A stretch of DNA of 64,000 nt from Paguma larvata (Eukaryota > Chordata > Mammalia > Carnivora > Viverridae). This document shows, piece by piece, positions 34,909-46,303 of this stretch. The stretch is from the NCBI GenBank assembly GCA_030068075.1, contig CM057843.1, forward strand, positions 41,733,832 to 41,797,831, read 5' to 3'. How positions within the stretch are numbered: the stretch's first letter is position 1; each line of letters opens with the position of its first letter. Made by a program: the position numbers and the translations under genes. The notes under the pieces are model-generated. The model was not told the origin of the DNA, did no database searches, and worked only from the letters and a program-made list of their open reading frames with translations.

Positions 34909-35220
34909 TGGGCAAGGTGGTCCATGGCCATGGACACACTATGAAGTAACAGAGAATTTAATTAAGAAATGATGGCACATTCGTACGGTGGAACCTCGCG
35001 TAGTCATCAAAAAGAATGAGAAAAATCTGTATGTCCCAACATCGAATGATGCCCAAGGCATAAAGGAGAAAAGTGAAACTGTACCACAAAATGCCTTATG
35101 TAATTCCCTGTGTGATTGTATATAAATACATACCTCTTTTGTATACGTAGAGAAGAAATTTCTGGAAGTTTATATATAAAAACCTGTCCCTGACATTCAA
35201 CTAACTCTGAAATTTAGATT
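34909..35220 (+). repeat. old L1-like fragment
   Basis: AT-rich sequence like an ancient L1 3' region (GGCACATTCGTACGGTGGAA, ATCAAAAAGAATGAG). Confidence 0.45.
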
Positions 35221-37237
35221 ATGGAGTTCTCCATTTTCTTAAGTTTCTTTCACAAAAAGATCTATTATTTTTGTAATCAGGCAGGGGAGGGGGAGAATAG
35301 TAAAAAAATAGTAATCATTTTTTTTTTTTTTAAGGAAAGAAGAGCAAATCCTCTCCTCTGGTTTAGCCAGAGGAGGAGGTCCCATGACTTCCACCCACAA
35401 ATGCCCCAGCTGATGGCCTTGTGAGTGATGCGTGGCTACAGACCACCCACCCTTTATAGCCCAGTGCTGGCCTGGGCCTCCCTCACTGCCTCCACCCCCT
35501 CCCCTCCCGCTGGCCTCCATTCAAAAAAGGCCCGTGTTGGAGAACACTGTCTCTGGGTACCCCCGGTGCCTCAGTGGAATCTGTGCTTCCCACTCCCTGC
35601 TGGATGTCCATCTCAAGAAAGATGTAGGATGACACAAGGTCATCGCAAAAGGAGGGTGGGGACTTCTGGCCAGACTCGAGGCCACGGTTCTGCTGGGCTT
35701 CAGAGATAAAGCTCTAAACTCCTCAGGAAGGGGAGGGAGGAGCGGAAAACCGGCCCTTGAGCTAATCAGGGAGGAGACGGAGGCAGGGAAGAAGGGAGGG
35801 AAGGGGAGATCAGAGCTCTGAGTTGCTAGACTTCTGCCTGTCTCCTATCTGTCTGACCCTGGGAGGACGAAGAGCCAGCCTGGAAGGATCTGGATGGGCC
35901 ACTAAGTAGCCATGTGTCCTTGGGCGAGTGGCTGCCCCCTCCGGGCCTTAGAGATTTCTTTCCTTCCTCTTTGGTTTTTCTCTTCCGAGCACAGGTGGCA
36001 TAGGAGGACTGGAGAGGGCTTGGGAAGGTGAGGGACCACTGCCATCTTTGCTTGGGGATGGGCAACGCACCCGGGGAAAGTGCTGGATTTTACCAGCCAG
36101 CTCCTGCGGGAAGAGGAGGTGGCTGGTGGGGGAAGGGCAGCCCAAATTCTGGGTCCATTGGCTTCTTTCGACTCCACCCATAGCCACCCAGCCCCCAAAC
36201 ACCACTCCTGGCCCCCTGAGACTCTATACCCTCAGCATCTCCTCAACATCCATCTCAGAGCCTCAAAGAAATTCTACCTGATAAAGAGGCGAGGACAAGG
36301 AAACTACACCCTTCCCCCAACCCTAATCCCACCCCTCATTCCAAGCCTGTGGCCCAGAGCTCGCAGAGTGCAGAGTCCCTGGGGCAGGATGGACCAAGGC
36401 AGGAGGCTGATTCCAAACTCCTGACCTTCCGCACAACCAGAATGGAGCTTTCTAACCAGAATCTTCCAGCGCTCCCCTCTCCCCACGACCCCTTCAAGGC
36501 AGGGAGCTTCTCCATCTCACTCTCTCTGCTAACACCTCTTCTTCCACCCTCCTCAGCTGGCCAGGCCAGAGGGATGTGGGGAAGAGCTGGGACATCCGCA
36601 GGTCTGCAGGTCGGCCGTGGACCATGGCCCTTGCCCCGGGGCTGGAGCCTGGGGGAGCAGACAAATGGTCTCATCAGATAGGGAGGCCAGGTGGTTGGCA
36701 GAGTCAGAACCAGGGGTTGGCCCCATGGAGACCCCTCTGCTAGGGGGAGGCAGGCGCTCTTCTTCCAGATCTGGAGACCTCAGTCCCCCAGGTGACCAGA
36801 AATGGAGAAAACCCGTCTTTGGAGACTTTCAGACAAAAGAACATTATTGGGGTGGAGGAGGGAGAAAGGATCTCCCACTAAGACAGAGGCCCCTCTAACC
36901 AGGTCCTCCCTAGTCTGTTCCTGGGCTGCAGGAGAGGACTCTGCCCTGAGGACTGAGTGAGATGAGTCACAGGCGTGTGCAGAGAGGGGCCAGGTAGCAC
37001 GCGTGCCCAGCAGAACCAGCCCAGCAGCTCTGTCGAGGAGGCCACGCACTGACGCACGCTTGGGCACCCTTCCGGACCGATGCCTACCCACCCGCGTCCC
37101 GCCAGCCGTGAAGGGGGGACGAATCTGAACGGGCCCAGATCCCACAGCAAAATTCAGCTTCTGCTGGTCCTGGCTAGGAAGGAGCAAGTTCCTTCGGAAA
37201 TCTCCCCCCCAGGATGGGATTGCCAGCACCTTCTCTT
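35221..37237. other. intergenic DNA, no gene
   Basis: About 2 kb free of SINEs on the 3' side of ARL4D, mostly unique and moderately GC-rich. No exon or RNA gene is identifiable. Confidence 0.4.
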
Positions 37238-37252
37238 TGTCGCCAGGTTATT

Positions 37253-37472
37253 TGTTTTGAATTTTTTTTAACGTTTATTTATTTTCGAGAGACATAGAGA
37301 TAGAGTATGAGCAGGGGAAGGGCAGAGAGAGAGGGAGACACAGAATCCGAAGCAGGCTCCAGGCTCTGAGCCCTTAGCCCAGAGCCTGACGCGGGGCTCG
37401 AACTCACAGACCATGAGAGCATGACCTGAGCCGAAGTCGGCCGCCTAACCGACTGAGCCACCCAGGCACCCC
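37253..37472 (-). mobile_element. felid CAN SINE, minus, young
   Basis: Perfect 15-bp target site duplication TGTCGCCAGGTTATT at 37,238-37,252 and 37,473-37,487; sequence near consensus. Confidence 0.97.
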
Positions 37473-37487
37473 TGTCGCCAGGTTATT

Positions 37488-38469
37488 GGACTCTGGAGTG
37501 GGGATTCCTATGTTTGCACACACGGTGAAGCTGAGGGACTGGGGGACTGAGGGCTGGAAAGAACTGTGCTTGGTTTTTATTCACTGCTCCCACCCGGATT
37601 AGGAGGAGTCTTCGTTATCTCAGACTCAGACTCGCTGGCCCTGGCTGTTGGTGGAGGGGACAGACTTGAAAGTCTGGGCAGAGGCCCTCAGGACCTCAAA
37701 ACATTAGCATTTTATTCTTATCATTGCTGTTGGTGGCCTATACCTCCCCCCCCATCCCTGGGGGTGGGTGTCTAGTGGTTCGCACTCCCACCAGGCACAA
37801 ACAGCCACTGCTACTACAGCCCCTCTGGTGGGAACAGCTACCATGCCCAGAGCTGGGCAACTCATGGCTTAGTCACCAGGGCCAGGCTGGCTCAATCCAG
37901 CCCAGGCCTCCCCGGCCCCAGCCGCAGCCACCGCCGCCAGTGAGTTGCAGTCAGCAGGACTGAGCACACGGAGATGGCTTAAAGCCAGGAAGGAATTACT
38001 TTCCATTCTCACAGGATCCCCCCCAAGGTGGAAACAAAATCAGATCAGCCTGATCTGGGGATGAGGGGGAGGGATTTGGTGGGGAGTGGGGGAGGATGAG
38101 AACAGGATGTCTCCTTGAGGGTTCACCTAATAGACCTAGGAAGTATCCCCAAGGACCAGTTGGTCTGAGGGGCAAATAAGAGCCAGAGGGGGAGGGGAGG
38201 GGTGGGGAGGAAAGCAGGAGAAAGAAGGGCTACCCCCCAAAAACTGCAGAAATCAGGTAATAGCTTGGGAGGCGGGAGGGTGTTTCGACTCCATCTACAA
38301 TTTCCACCAGCCATCCCATAAACACACAATCTAATTTTTAGAGGAGGGTTGCCTTTGCAAATTCGGCTTCAAGCTAAGCTCCCCCTCCCCATTCCTGCCA
38401 CCCGGACAGAAATCTAGGACCGCTCCTGGGGCTGGGTAAGGAGAGAGGAAAATGCCAGACCGAGGTCGG
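37488..38469. other. unique DNA downstream of ARL4D
   Basis: SINE-free unique sequence beyond the ARL4D poly(A) signal. No feature recognised. Confidence 0.4.
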
Positions 38470-39077
38470 ACCTACATCGTCATCAGTCTTTAATAACTTA
38501 TAAGGCAAATGCTAAAAAATAGTTAATAATAATACAGAGGACACACACAGCTTATAAAAACGGTTGTGGAACTACAAATGTGGAGGGGTTCTTGGCACTT
38601 TCACACAGACACAAAAATAAAGACTATAGTGACTAGCATCCCTAGAAAAGCAGCCCGGGAGGGGAGGAGACACCCCGGGGAGGGGCGGGGAGTGCGGTCA
38701 GGGGAGGGATAGATAGCCCTCGTTCATCCCAGATGCATTCTCCAGACAAACTTCTTTTGCCCCGAAACACATCTCATCAAAAAGCCAGAGAAGAAAAAGA
38801 AGAAACAGCGTCGAGGTAGAGTCACAGTTTACATTTAAGCCTCCCCAGTCCTGCAGCCCCCACTTCTCCGGAGGCGAGGATGAGGCAAGGACATGAGAAG
38901 ACATGCCATCCCCCATCCCCTCCCCAGCGCCGCACCGAAACAGGACCCCGAGTGTGCTCCTTGGTCCTTCATTGAGGTGGACAGGTCCCGCACCCCAGGG
39001 CTGAGTGAGGGGCCGCAGGCTCCGCCTGGCTGTCCAAGTGTGCAGACCCCTACTGCGGAGGAGGGGACGGCCTCGGG
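38470..39077 (-). other. ARL4D: ARL4D 3' UTR (predicted)
   Basis: Sequence from the ARL4D stop codon to just past an ATTAAA signal at 38,489-38,494, about 600 nt. It contains AT-rich stretches (TTATTATTAACTATTTTTTA) near the 3' end, typical of labile mRNAs. The cleavage point is inferred. Confidence 0.65.
38489..38494 (-). terminator. candidate ARL4D poly(A) signal (ATTAAA)
   Basis: ATTAAA on the minus strand, about 585 nt after the stop. No AATAAA hexamer occurs nearer the coding end that looks better placed. Confidence 0.55.
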
Positions 39078-39683
39078 TCACCGTCTCTTCTTGCCTACCC
39101 GGGCTGCCTTCTTCCTCTTGAGGATCATCTCATACAGGCGCTCAAGGCCCGGCTGCAAGCCCAGCCCATCCACGGCGCTGCAGCCCTGCACATGGGTGAG
39201 CGTGGCCGCTGCGAGCTCTCGCACCGCGAGCCTCTTCTCAACCTCCGCTGCGCTCAGTGCCCCAGGCTGATCCTGCTTGTTGGCCAGCACCAGCACGGGC
39301 ACACCCTGGTTGTCCGAAGCCCGGCTGATTCGGTGCAGCTCCACCTTGGCCTCCTCCAGGCGCTCGGCCTCGGCAGCATCCACCACGAACACCAGCCCGT
39401 CTGTCCGACGTGTGTAGGAGCGCCACAGGGGCCGCAGCTTCTCTTGCCCCCCAACATCCCACACTTGGAAGGTGATGCCGCGGGACCCTCCCAGGGGCAC
39501 CCGGATCTTCTCTGTGTTGAAGCCTTTGGTGGGGACGCTCTGGACAAACTCCTTGAACTTGAGGCGGTAAAGGAGCGAGGTCTTTCCAGCAGAGTCCAGC
39601 CCAATGACCACGACGTGCAGGGCCTGGAAGTGGGGCAAGAAAGAGGAGGCAGTGGGTGCCATCTCGGTCAGGTGGTTCCCCAT
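39078..39683 (-). CDS. ARL4D: ADP-ribosylation factor-like protein 4D (ARF-like small GTPase)
   Basis: A 201-residue small GTPase, the full length of mammalian ARL4D and, from memory, nearly identical to the human protein. N-terminal Met-Gly (MGNHLTEM) is the myristoylation signal for membrane attachment. P-loop GLDSAGKT is at residues 28-35, switch I with the conserved Thr in [10 protein letters not shown] at about 52-61, switch [13 protein letters not shown] at about 75-85, guanine-binding NKQD at about 134-137 and the SA-type motif CSAVDG at about 168-173. The C-terminal basic tail ([13 protein letters not shown]) is the nuclear/plasma-membrane targeting region characteristic of ARL4 members. 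Known roles are recruiting cytohesin-2/ARNO to the plasma membrane and regulating actin and cell migration. The coding region is one exon. The start is fixed by the Gly2 context and by a plausible splice acceptor 7-13 nt upstream. No frameshift or missing motif. Confidence 0.98.
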   Translation of the reverse strand: MGNHLTEMAPTASSFLPHFQALHVVVIGLDSAGKTSLLYRLKFKEFVQSVPTKGFNTEKIRVPLGGSRGITFQVWDVGGQEKLRPLWRSYTRRTDGLVFVVDAAEAERLEEAKVELHRISRASDNQGVPVLVLANKQDQPGALSAAEVEKRLAVRELAAATLTHVQGCSAVDGLGLQPGLERLYEMILKRKKAARVGKKRR

Positions 39684-40345
39684 GGTGAGCTGCAGCTAAG
39701 GTGCAGGTCTCGGGGCAGACAGAAGCAAGGACGTGGCTCTGAATTCCAGGCTCTGGAGACCACAGCTGGGTTATCTGAACGAGGAAAGGTCATGGGAGAA
39801 AAAAGGGGACATTTAACAATAAACATGAAATTTGCAACTTCTAGATCCTCTCCTAAAGCGGCCACCCATCCTTCCTTTTTAAAATTACATTTTTTGTTTT
39901 GTTTTCTTAAGCAGCTACAAGTGTAACCGAGGTGCTCCCCTCTCTCAGGGGCGATGAGACCTAGAGAAACCCCTGGGTCCTGGACACAGGTGGGGGGCGA
40001 GGCCTCAATCTGCAGACGGTCGGTCGGCTTCCCGCCCCTCTTCTCCGAGCTCTCGTGGCGCGGTAGCAGACGCAGAGACCCTTATTCCCCAGGCGAGAGT
40101 CCTCGTAAGAATGGGCAGGTCGGCAGAGCCCCCAGATTAAGAGTTAGGGTACGGGCGCTGAGACCAGAGAGTAAGACCGTTTCCCACCAGCCCTCCACAT
40201 ACGCAGGCAGTTGACTCGCCTCTCCTTACTCCGCGACCCCTCTTTCCCACCGTCCCGTAACACTTCGCCTGGCTGGGATCTCCGACTCCAGCTCCCCAGG
40301 TCCCGCACCGGGGCCAGCTCAGCACCGCCTGAACAGCCTCCTTAC
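39684..40345 (-). other. ARL4D: ARL4D intron 1 (predicted)
   Basis: Donor GAAG|GTAAGG at 40,345/40,346 and acceptor TTAG or GCAG at about 39,690-39,697 after a pyrimidine-rich tract, both on the minus strand. The few bases before ATG belong to exon 2. A single 5' UTR intron fits the known two-exon structure of ARL4D. Confidence 0.7.
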
Positions 40346-40456
40346 CTTCCGTCAGCCGCACTCTCCCCGCGTCCCTCCGGACAAGCCACCCGAGACTCCA
40401 AGCGAAGCCCCAAGACCGCCGCAGGCACGCGCTCGCCGCCGCCTCCGCCGCCACTG
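40346..40456 (-). other. ARL4D: ARL4D 5' UTR exon 1 (predicted)
   Basis: GC-rich, ends at a consensus donor. Its start is placed about 25-30 nt downstream of the TATA-like element, so the 5' edge is inferred. It lacks a long open frame in phase with the main coding sequence. Confidence 0.6.
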
Positions 40457-40479
40457 CGGAGCGGTCCGGGGGAACGCGA

Positions 40480-40565
40480 GCTTAAAAAGCCCTCGTGACG
40501 TCACGAAGGGCGGGCCAATCAGCAGTCTCGCGGCGGCGGGGCGGGGCGAGGAGGGGCGGGGCTCA
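40480..40565 (-). promoter_or_regulatory. ARL4D: ARL4D promoter: TATA-like box, CRE, CCAAT, GC boxes
   Basis: On the minus strand: TATA-like GCTTTTTAAG (complement of 40,481-40,490); a full CRE, TGACGTCA at 40,496-40,503, inside the 12-bp palindrome CGTGACGTCACG (40,494-40,505); an inverted CCAAT box at 40,515-40,519; and GC boxes at about 40,537-40,562. It lies in a CpG island. A consensus CRE suggests cAMP/CREB-ATF-responsive transcription (inference). Confidence 0.75.
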
Positions 40566-41215
40566 GAGATACGTGCCCTGCGACCCGGACAACACAGAGG
40601 TGGACGTCTAGTCAATTGGTGACCGTTTTATTTGATCTTTTCTACCATATTCTAATATTTGGAGGTAAACTCGGGATGGAAAATGGGAGGGACAAATGCG
40701 GTAGCGTTGAACTAGGGAAGAGAGGCGGAGAGCTTAGTACTCTATACCACGGCATCCCCCTCCCCCAGAGAGAGAGAGAGCCACTCCACATGTACACTGC
40801 CTCCGCCAGGGTCTAGTGACGATGCTGACAAATCTTACTGCTTTATCTTTCCTAATTCAGCGTTCAAACCTGTGTAAACCTGGAACCTCATAAGGCAGCC
40901 TAAGCCTCAGCCCATTACTACTATGTATCCTCACAGCAGCGGGTGAGGTGGGGGACTGGTGCTGTCTGCATCCTAGAGGGGAAGAAAGCTCCGAAGGGTT
41001 CAGTGACTTGTCTGAGGTCGCTTAGCCAGGAAGTGGCTGACCTAGGATCTGTCTGAGCCCGGTCTGGGCCCCTGATGGCATAGCTATCCCTCCTCTCTCA
41101 TTAGGGAGACTATAGGGTTAGGCATCCTCAGCAGAAATCCCTCAGGTGCCGGTGAGAGTGCTGATTAGAAGCAGACACCTTAAGGGCCCCCGCCTTGTTC
41201 AAAGAGATAAAGAGA
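40566..41215. other. intergenic DNA upstream of ARL4D, no gene
   Basis: CpG content falls sharply after 40,600. 40,900-41,100 looks MIR-like (CTTGTCTGAGGTCGCTTAGC). No exon. Confidence 0.45.
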
Positions 41216-41366
41216 GGGGCGCCTGGGTGGCTCAGTCGGTAAAGCTGCCGACTTCGGCTCAGGTTATGATCTAGGGGTCTAGTTCGAGCCCCGCATCGGG
41301 CTCTGTGCTGACAGCTCAAGCCTGGAGCCTGCTTTGGATTCTGTGTAAACGTTTAAAAAAAAAATA
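41216..41366 (+). mobile_element. felid CAN SINE, plus, CT-rich part deleted
   Basis: Head intact, then GGATTCTGTGT joins directly to AAACGTTTAAAA tail. Confidence 0.85.
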
Positions 41367-41925
41367 GGTCAAGAGAGAGTTCTTCACTCCACAGGACTTT
41401 ATTGACCTCATTCATACTGTGTGCTGTGCCAGAGAGACTATGGGGATATAGTCTGGCCTCAGACGGCTCACGCTCTACTAAAAAAACAAAACAAAACACA
41501 AGACTGGCAAGGAACACTGGACCTTTGTAAATCTGAGGCATGTCCTGGTAGGACTTCAGAGAGGGGCAGAAAGTGTGAACCGGAAGCTTCTGGAAAGGTT
41601 TCTAGAAGATAATGAGCCCTGTGTGGGATTGGTGAGGAGGGGGACGGGACTGAGTGGCATCCCCCCAGCCACTTCAGCCTGCTACAGTCTGGGCAGCCCT
41701 GAAGAGGAGGAGATGTCACAAAGGGACTTCGTGACCAAAAGGACATCAGCGATGACCTGCAGGGAGGGAGATAAAACTGAAGGAGGGAAGGAGGATCAAG
41801 GGAGAATAAGATTGTGACTTGAATATTTCCATTTTTACCAGGAGGCTAGATTCTTCCATTTATTATGTGATTCTATATTAAGCTACTTTAAAGGTTATAT
41901 TTTAGGGGGATCAGAAAAAGAATGG
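41367..41925. other. intergenic DNA, L2/MIR-like in part
   Basis: ACAGGACTTTATTGACCTCATTC and following suggest old repeat sequence. No gene. Confidence 0.35.
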
Positions 41926-42058
41926 GGGGGTGCCTGGGTGGCTCAGTGAGGAGCCTGGCTGGGATTCTCTATCTCTGTCTCTCTCTCTCTCGGCCCCTTC
42001 CCCTCGCATGCAGTCTCTCAGGCTCGCTCACTCTCTCCCTCAAAATAAATAAACTTTT
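41926..42058 (+). mobile_element. felid CAN SINE, plus, internal deletion
   Basis: Head jumps from GGTGGCTCAGTGAG to GAGCCTGGCTGGGATTCTC, losing most of the tRNA-like body. Confidence 0.85.
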
Positions 42059-42062
42059 TATC

Positions 42063-42265
42063 TTTTTTTTTAATATTTATTTATTTTTGAGACCGAGACA
42101 GAGCATGAGTGGGGGAGGGGCAGAGAGAGAGGGGGACACAGACTACGGAGCAGGCTCCAGGCTCTGAGCTGTCAGCACAGATGCGGGGCTCGAACTCACA
42201 GACCGCGAGATCATGACCTGAGCTGAAGTCGGACGCTCAACCGACTGAGCCACCCAGGCGCCCCT
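42063..42265 (-). mobile_element. felid CAN SINE, minus, inserted in tail of previous SINE
   Basis: AAATAAACTTTTTA occurs on both sides as target site duplication. Confidence 0.9.
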
Positions 42266-42280
42266 AAATAAACTTTTTAA

Positions 42281-42666
42281 AAAGTTAAAAAAAAAAAAAA
42301 GAAAGACAGTAAAAGACTAGGGGAAGTCACAGCTAGACAGGAGGACCTAGCCGTTTCCTGCCTGCTAACGTCCCATCTGTTTAGCACCAGACTGCCTTGT
42401 GACCGCCTCCTTCCCCTCCCTCCTACGAACCCAGCCACCTGACGGGCAATGCAGGGAGCCTCCCTGAATCCCTGCAAACATCAAGACCTTAGGAAATTAG
42501 CGTCACGCTCCATGTTAGAGTGTGGCGGAGTGCCGCTGGTGTGGCAGAGGTGGCCTGTGTCAGGGAAGGGGAAGACAGAGCCGTCCAAGAAGTCGGAAGC
42601 CAGGACCCTGGCTGAGCGACCACTGCATGCCAGGCTCTGGTCTGGTCTGCATACTTTTCCTTTGCA
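42281..42666. other. intergenic DNA, nothing recognised
   Basis: Unique-looking sequence after an A-run. Confidence 0.35.
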
Positions 42667-42790
42667 AGTTTCTTAAAATTTGTATTTATTTATTTTTTTA
42701 AGCAGGCTCTACACCCGACCGGGAGCCTGAACTCATGACCCTGAGATCAAGAGCCCCATGCTCGGCCGACTGAGCCAGCCAGGTGGCCCG
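42667..42790 (-). mobile_element. older short CAN SINE, minus
   Basis: Target site duplication TACTTTTCCTTT at 42,652-42,663 and 42,791-42,802. Confidence 0.85.
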
Positions 42791-42802
42791 TACTTTTCCT
42801 TT

Positions 42803-43618
42803 TAAAAAAAAAAAAAACTCAAAAAAAAAAGAAAAAGTAAGTGTGGTTCCTCCAAAAAGAAGAAACAGAAACACTGAAAGGTTAGGTCATCTGTCCAAGG
42901 TCACCCTGCTAGAAATCGGCCAAACTCGGCTTTGAGCAAATGTCACAAGGGCTATGAGACTGAAAACGTACAGAAACAAGAAAAACCACTCGGATCATCT
43001 TATGTTTCTTCTGCAACCTTTGAAACTTCTTGAACGTTCCTCCTGTATCTCCTGGGCCTCACAGCCACCATGGAAATTGTTGCTTGATCATCTCATAAAA
43101 GCAAGGGAACTGGCAATCCCACCCAGCCTTCATCTTTCCTGTTTGCCAGAGGTGTCAATGAACAAATGGAAGGAGGAGGTGGGGCCGGGAGAGGGGAAGG
43201 AAGGGGCCCAGCTTGTCAGGGCGGCACCAGGCTGTGGGCCTCCCCCAGTCGGTCCCCTTTAAATTGGAGCTCCAGTTGCTGCCTCCCACCTCCCCCCCCC
43301 CCCCCCCCCCCCCCCCCCCGACCCTGGCCCCAGGGAGCCTTCCTCCACTAATGACCATCTTTCTTCCTGACGGCCTCACCTCTGCAGCCCTTTCTCTCCC
43401 CAAGATCACAGGCCAAGACCTACTGTACCGGGGTATTCACTACGGAGAACACTGGAACATTCGTCCATTGGACAGTCATGTACGGAGAGCCAGCTAGATT
43501 CTGAGCATACAGCCCCGAGGGAGACGGGTAAGGACCTGCCTGCACGCAGTACATATTATATATTACCATATATCACAGTGGGGAGTGAAGAGAGACAGGC
43601 AATAAGGATATAATTGCA
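42803..43618. other. intergenic DNA with poly-C run, no gene
   Basis: 42,860-42,930 is MIR-like (GTTAGGTCATCTGTCCAAGG). The rest is unique apart from the C-run. Confidence 0.4.
43292..43319 (+). repeat. poly-C run (28 C)
   Basis: Uninterrupted C28, likely prone to length error in sequencing and to quadruplex/i-motif formation. Confidence 0.95.
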
Positions 43619-43815
43619 GGGGCGCCTGGGTGGCTCAGTCAGTTAAGTGTCCCACTTCGGCTCAGGTCACGATCTCATAACTCACGAGTTCAAGCCCCAC
43701 ATTGGGCTCTGTGCTGACAGCTCAGAGCCTGGAGCCTGCTTCAGATTCTGTGACTACCTCTCTCTGCCCCTCCCCTGCTCACACTCTGTCTCTCTCTCAA
43801 AATAAATTTTAAAAG
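43619..43815 (+). mobile_element. felid CAN SINE, plus
   Basis: Complete copy; tail AAAATAAATTTTAAAAG runs into the purine microsatellite. Confidence 0.9.
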
Positions 43816-43816
43816 A

Positions 43817-43917
43817 AGGAGGGGGAAGGGGAGGAGGAGGAGGAGGAAGAGGAGGAGGAGGAGGAGGAGAAGGAGGAGGAGAAGAAGAAGAAGGAGAAGA
43901 AGGAGGAGGAGGAAAAG
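43817..43917 (+). repeat. (GGA/GAA)n homopurine microsatellite
   Basis: About 100 bases of pure purine on the plus strand, derived from the SINE tail. Triplex-prone. Confidence 0.95.
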
Positions 43918-44955
43918 AACCCTAACTGTCATCACAGTTTCACATGGTGACACATGCCATCAGGGGAAATGAAACAGGGAGATGTGCTGGAGAGAGACCT
44001 GGGAAAGGAGCTACTTCAGATTGGGGGGGGGGGGGCAGCGTCCTCAGGAAGGCCTCTCTAGTAGGTGAAATTAGAGACTTTAGAGCCAAGGTTTAAGTGA
44101 CAAGGAGTCAGGTAAGGATTCAAAACAAAACGCCGGACTAGCTGGGACCAACCTTCTTCCTTCTATTGGCTCCCCCGCCCGGACGAAATTCCAGCTGCTA
44201 TGTCATTGTTCTTCCTCAGAGCTGCCTCCCCACCAGACTAAGCCCTGAGCCCAGGAGCTGGTTCTCGTCATCGACAGCTCTAAGGTGCCCGGCACTGTGC
44301 CTGACACACAAGAAGCAGTCAGGAAACCTTGTGGGAATTCATGAATGCATGACAAACGATGGATATGCCAAGGGGTGTCCCCGAGAATGGGAGCCCAGGA
44401 GTTTCCTGGTCTGGGATTCCTGAGCCCTTGGGGGTTCTGCTGATCCTGGGTTAGCCAGGCATGCCTATGAAACCCTGCATTTCTGGGCAAGTTCTGGCTC
44501 GTATTGAACTCTCAGGCCTTTATTGAGGATGAGGGTCTTCTGAGAGGAGGAAAAATGGAGGCCAAGGAACCACATGGCACGGAAGAGAGAAGACTCCTTC
44601 AGCTGGCGTGCCGAAACCCCGGGCTGAGAGTCATGGGGAGTCCTGTCCTTCAGCAGTAGACTGGCTTAGAAAAGTCACTCATCACCCCCACCACCAGGAG
44701 TCTCGGGTTCCTGGGAATGTAACAAGGGGCTGCGGTGATTCCGGGTCCCTTCCCCCAGGGACCAGCATCGATACTCAGGAACAGCAGAGGGTAGGGGGTG
44801 AAGGAACTCGCTGAGGAAGTGGCCGAGCACATCCTTGTCCCCACAGCGCCCTACCCTGTCTTAGTGCACAAATGAAGGGAGGAGCGGAGTCTGCAGGAAG
44901 GAAGGAGAGGGATGCCCAGGGAGCGGCTGGCAGCTTGGGAATCACAAAGATTCAT
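43918..44955. other. intergenic DNA, no gene
   Basis: Contains a G13 run near 44,022-44,034. Unique otherwise. Confidence 0.4.
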
Positions 44956-45073
44956 TGTTTGTTTGTTTGTTTGTTTGTTTCTTGAAGTCGACTCTATTCC
45001 CACCGCGGGACGGGAACTCACAACCCTGAGATCAAGAGTGGCTTGCTCTACTGACTGAGCCAGCCAGTGCCCC
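44956..45073 (-). mobile_element. older short CAN SINE, minus
   Basis: GTTT repeats at the left as tail and GACTGAGCCAGCCAGTGCCC at the right. Confidence 0.8.
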
Positions 45074-46059
45074 CCCCTCCCCCGCAAAGACCCACTTTTC
45101 AAGTCCCAACTTTGTTTCCTCAAGAACGAAAGGGAGAAAACACACCCTATCTCTTAGAATGAATGTGGGCAGGGGTGGGGGGTGGGGGGGATGTGTGTGT
45201 AAGGGCAAGGGCCCGATAGGCACCCTTCTCCCCTACAGGCTGCGCTTTCAGATGCAACCCTCCCCAAACCCAGCCCCAGCCCCAGGGTCCAGCCTCAGGG
45301 CCAGAAAGCAGCAGAGGCTGCCCCCTGGTGGATATGCTTGTCACTGGCTGATCCCCGAAGAAGAGTGGAGGAGGGGGGGGGGGAGTTAAATTACACAGGT
45401 TCCTTTACCTCCTTCTGGAGTCCTCCTTTCAGACAGGGCCTTTCGTACAGTTTGAGGTTGGGAATGAAAAATCCACCCTCTTCAAGGTTTTCTGTGGAGG
45501 TGAGACCAGATTTAAATGAACATTATTTGAGCAGAAAATCTAATTTCGATGACATTTGCCGTACTGTTACGCAGGGGCGAGCGACAGGTGCGGAGAAGGC
45601 TGAGGCAGGAGGAAGCTACAAGGCGGGGGAAGTTATGAAGAGCTGGGCTGTACCCATGTTGCGGTGTCTGTGGGGACAGATCCAGGTGGGGACGGATGTC
45701 CGGCATCCATTTGCACAGGAGCCTGACACTGGGGGGGGAGCCTGGGCTGGAGGAGGAGATGGGGGTGGTCTGCAAGAACCAGCAGCGGGAGCCCCAGAAG
45801 GGTGATAATGCCCTGGAAACAAACCAAACTTAGAGAGGCAGAGAAGAGGAGCAAAGGGAGAAAGCCAGGTCTGTGTTCCGGAGGCAAGAGGGTGACAGCC
45901 CGGTTATCCGAGCCGAGCGGGCCGCTTGGAGCATTCACGACAGGGGCCAGTCCCCGGGGACCTCGCATGTTTGCTTCGGCGTTTCTCATCCGGTGGGAGG
46001 TTTCTCTGGCAAGCCCTCCGTGTCGTCTTGCACACACTGAGAGGGAGTGTGGCTTCACA
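45074..46059. other. intergenic DNA, no gene
   Basis: Unique-looking. Purine-rich runs near 45,370. No exon recognised. Confidence 0.4.
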
Positions 46060-46190
46060 CAGTGGTTCTCAAATTTGAGAGTATATCCGAACCATCTAGA
46101 GGACTTAAACAAACACGGATTGCTGAGTCCCACCTCCGGAATTTCTGATTCGGCCAGTGTCAGACTCACAGGTCCCCAAAATATGCATTT
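46060..46190. repeat. MER5A-like element, left part
   Basis: CAGTGGTTCTCAAATTTGAG start and TGCTGAGTCCCACCTCCGGA interior. The element resumes at about 46,520 after two SINEs. Confidence 0.65.
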
Positions 46191-46283
46191 AGGAGCACCT
46201 GGCTGGCTCAGTCAATAGAGCCTCCGACTCTTGATCCTGGGGTTGTGAGTTCAAGCCTCATGTTGGGCATGAAGCCTACTTTT
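46191..46283 (+). mobile_element. older short CAN SINE, plus
   Basis: AGGAGCACCTGGCTGGCTCA head, short subtype, inserted in the MER5A-like element. Confidence 0.75.
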
Positions 46284-46303
46284 TTATTTTTCAGTGTGCA
46301 TTT

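Larger units (their letters stand above)
40000..40570. other. CpG island at ARL4D 5' end
   Basis: High CpG density over exon 1, the promoter and the start of the intron. Confidence 0.75.

Noticed and set aside
37000..37250. Possible exon on the minus strand near 36,780-37,229
   Set aside because: No acceptor/donor pair with coding bias and no protein similarity recognised; composition alone explains the open frame.
39192..39926. 244-codon plus-strand frame opposite ARL4D
   Set aside because: Antisense shadow of the strongly biased ARL4D coding sequence; no recognisable protein.
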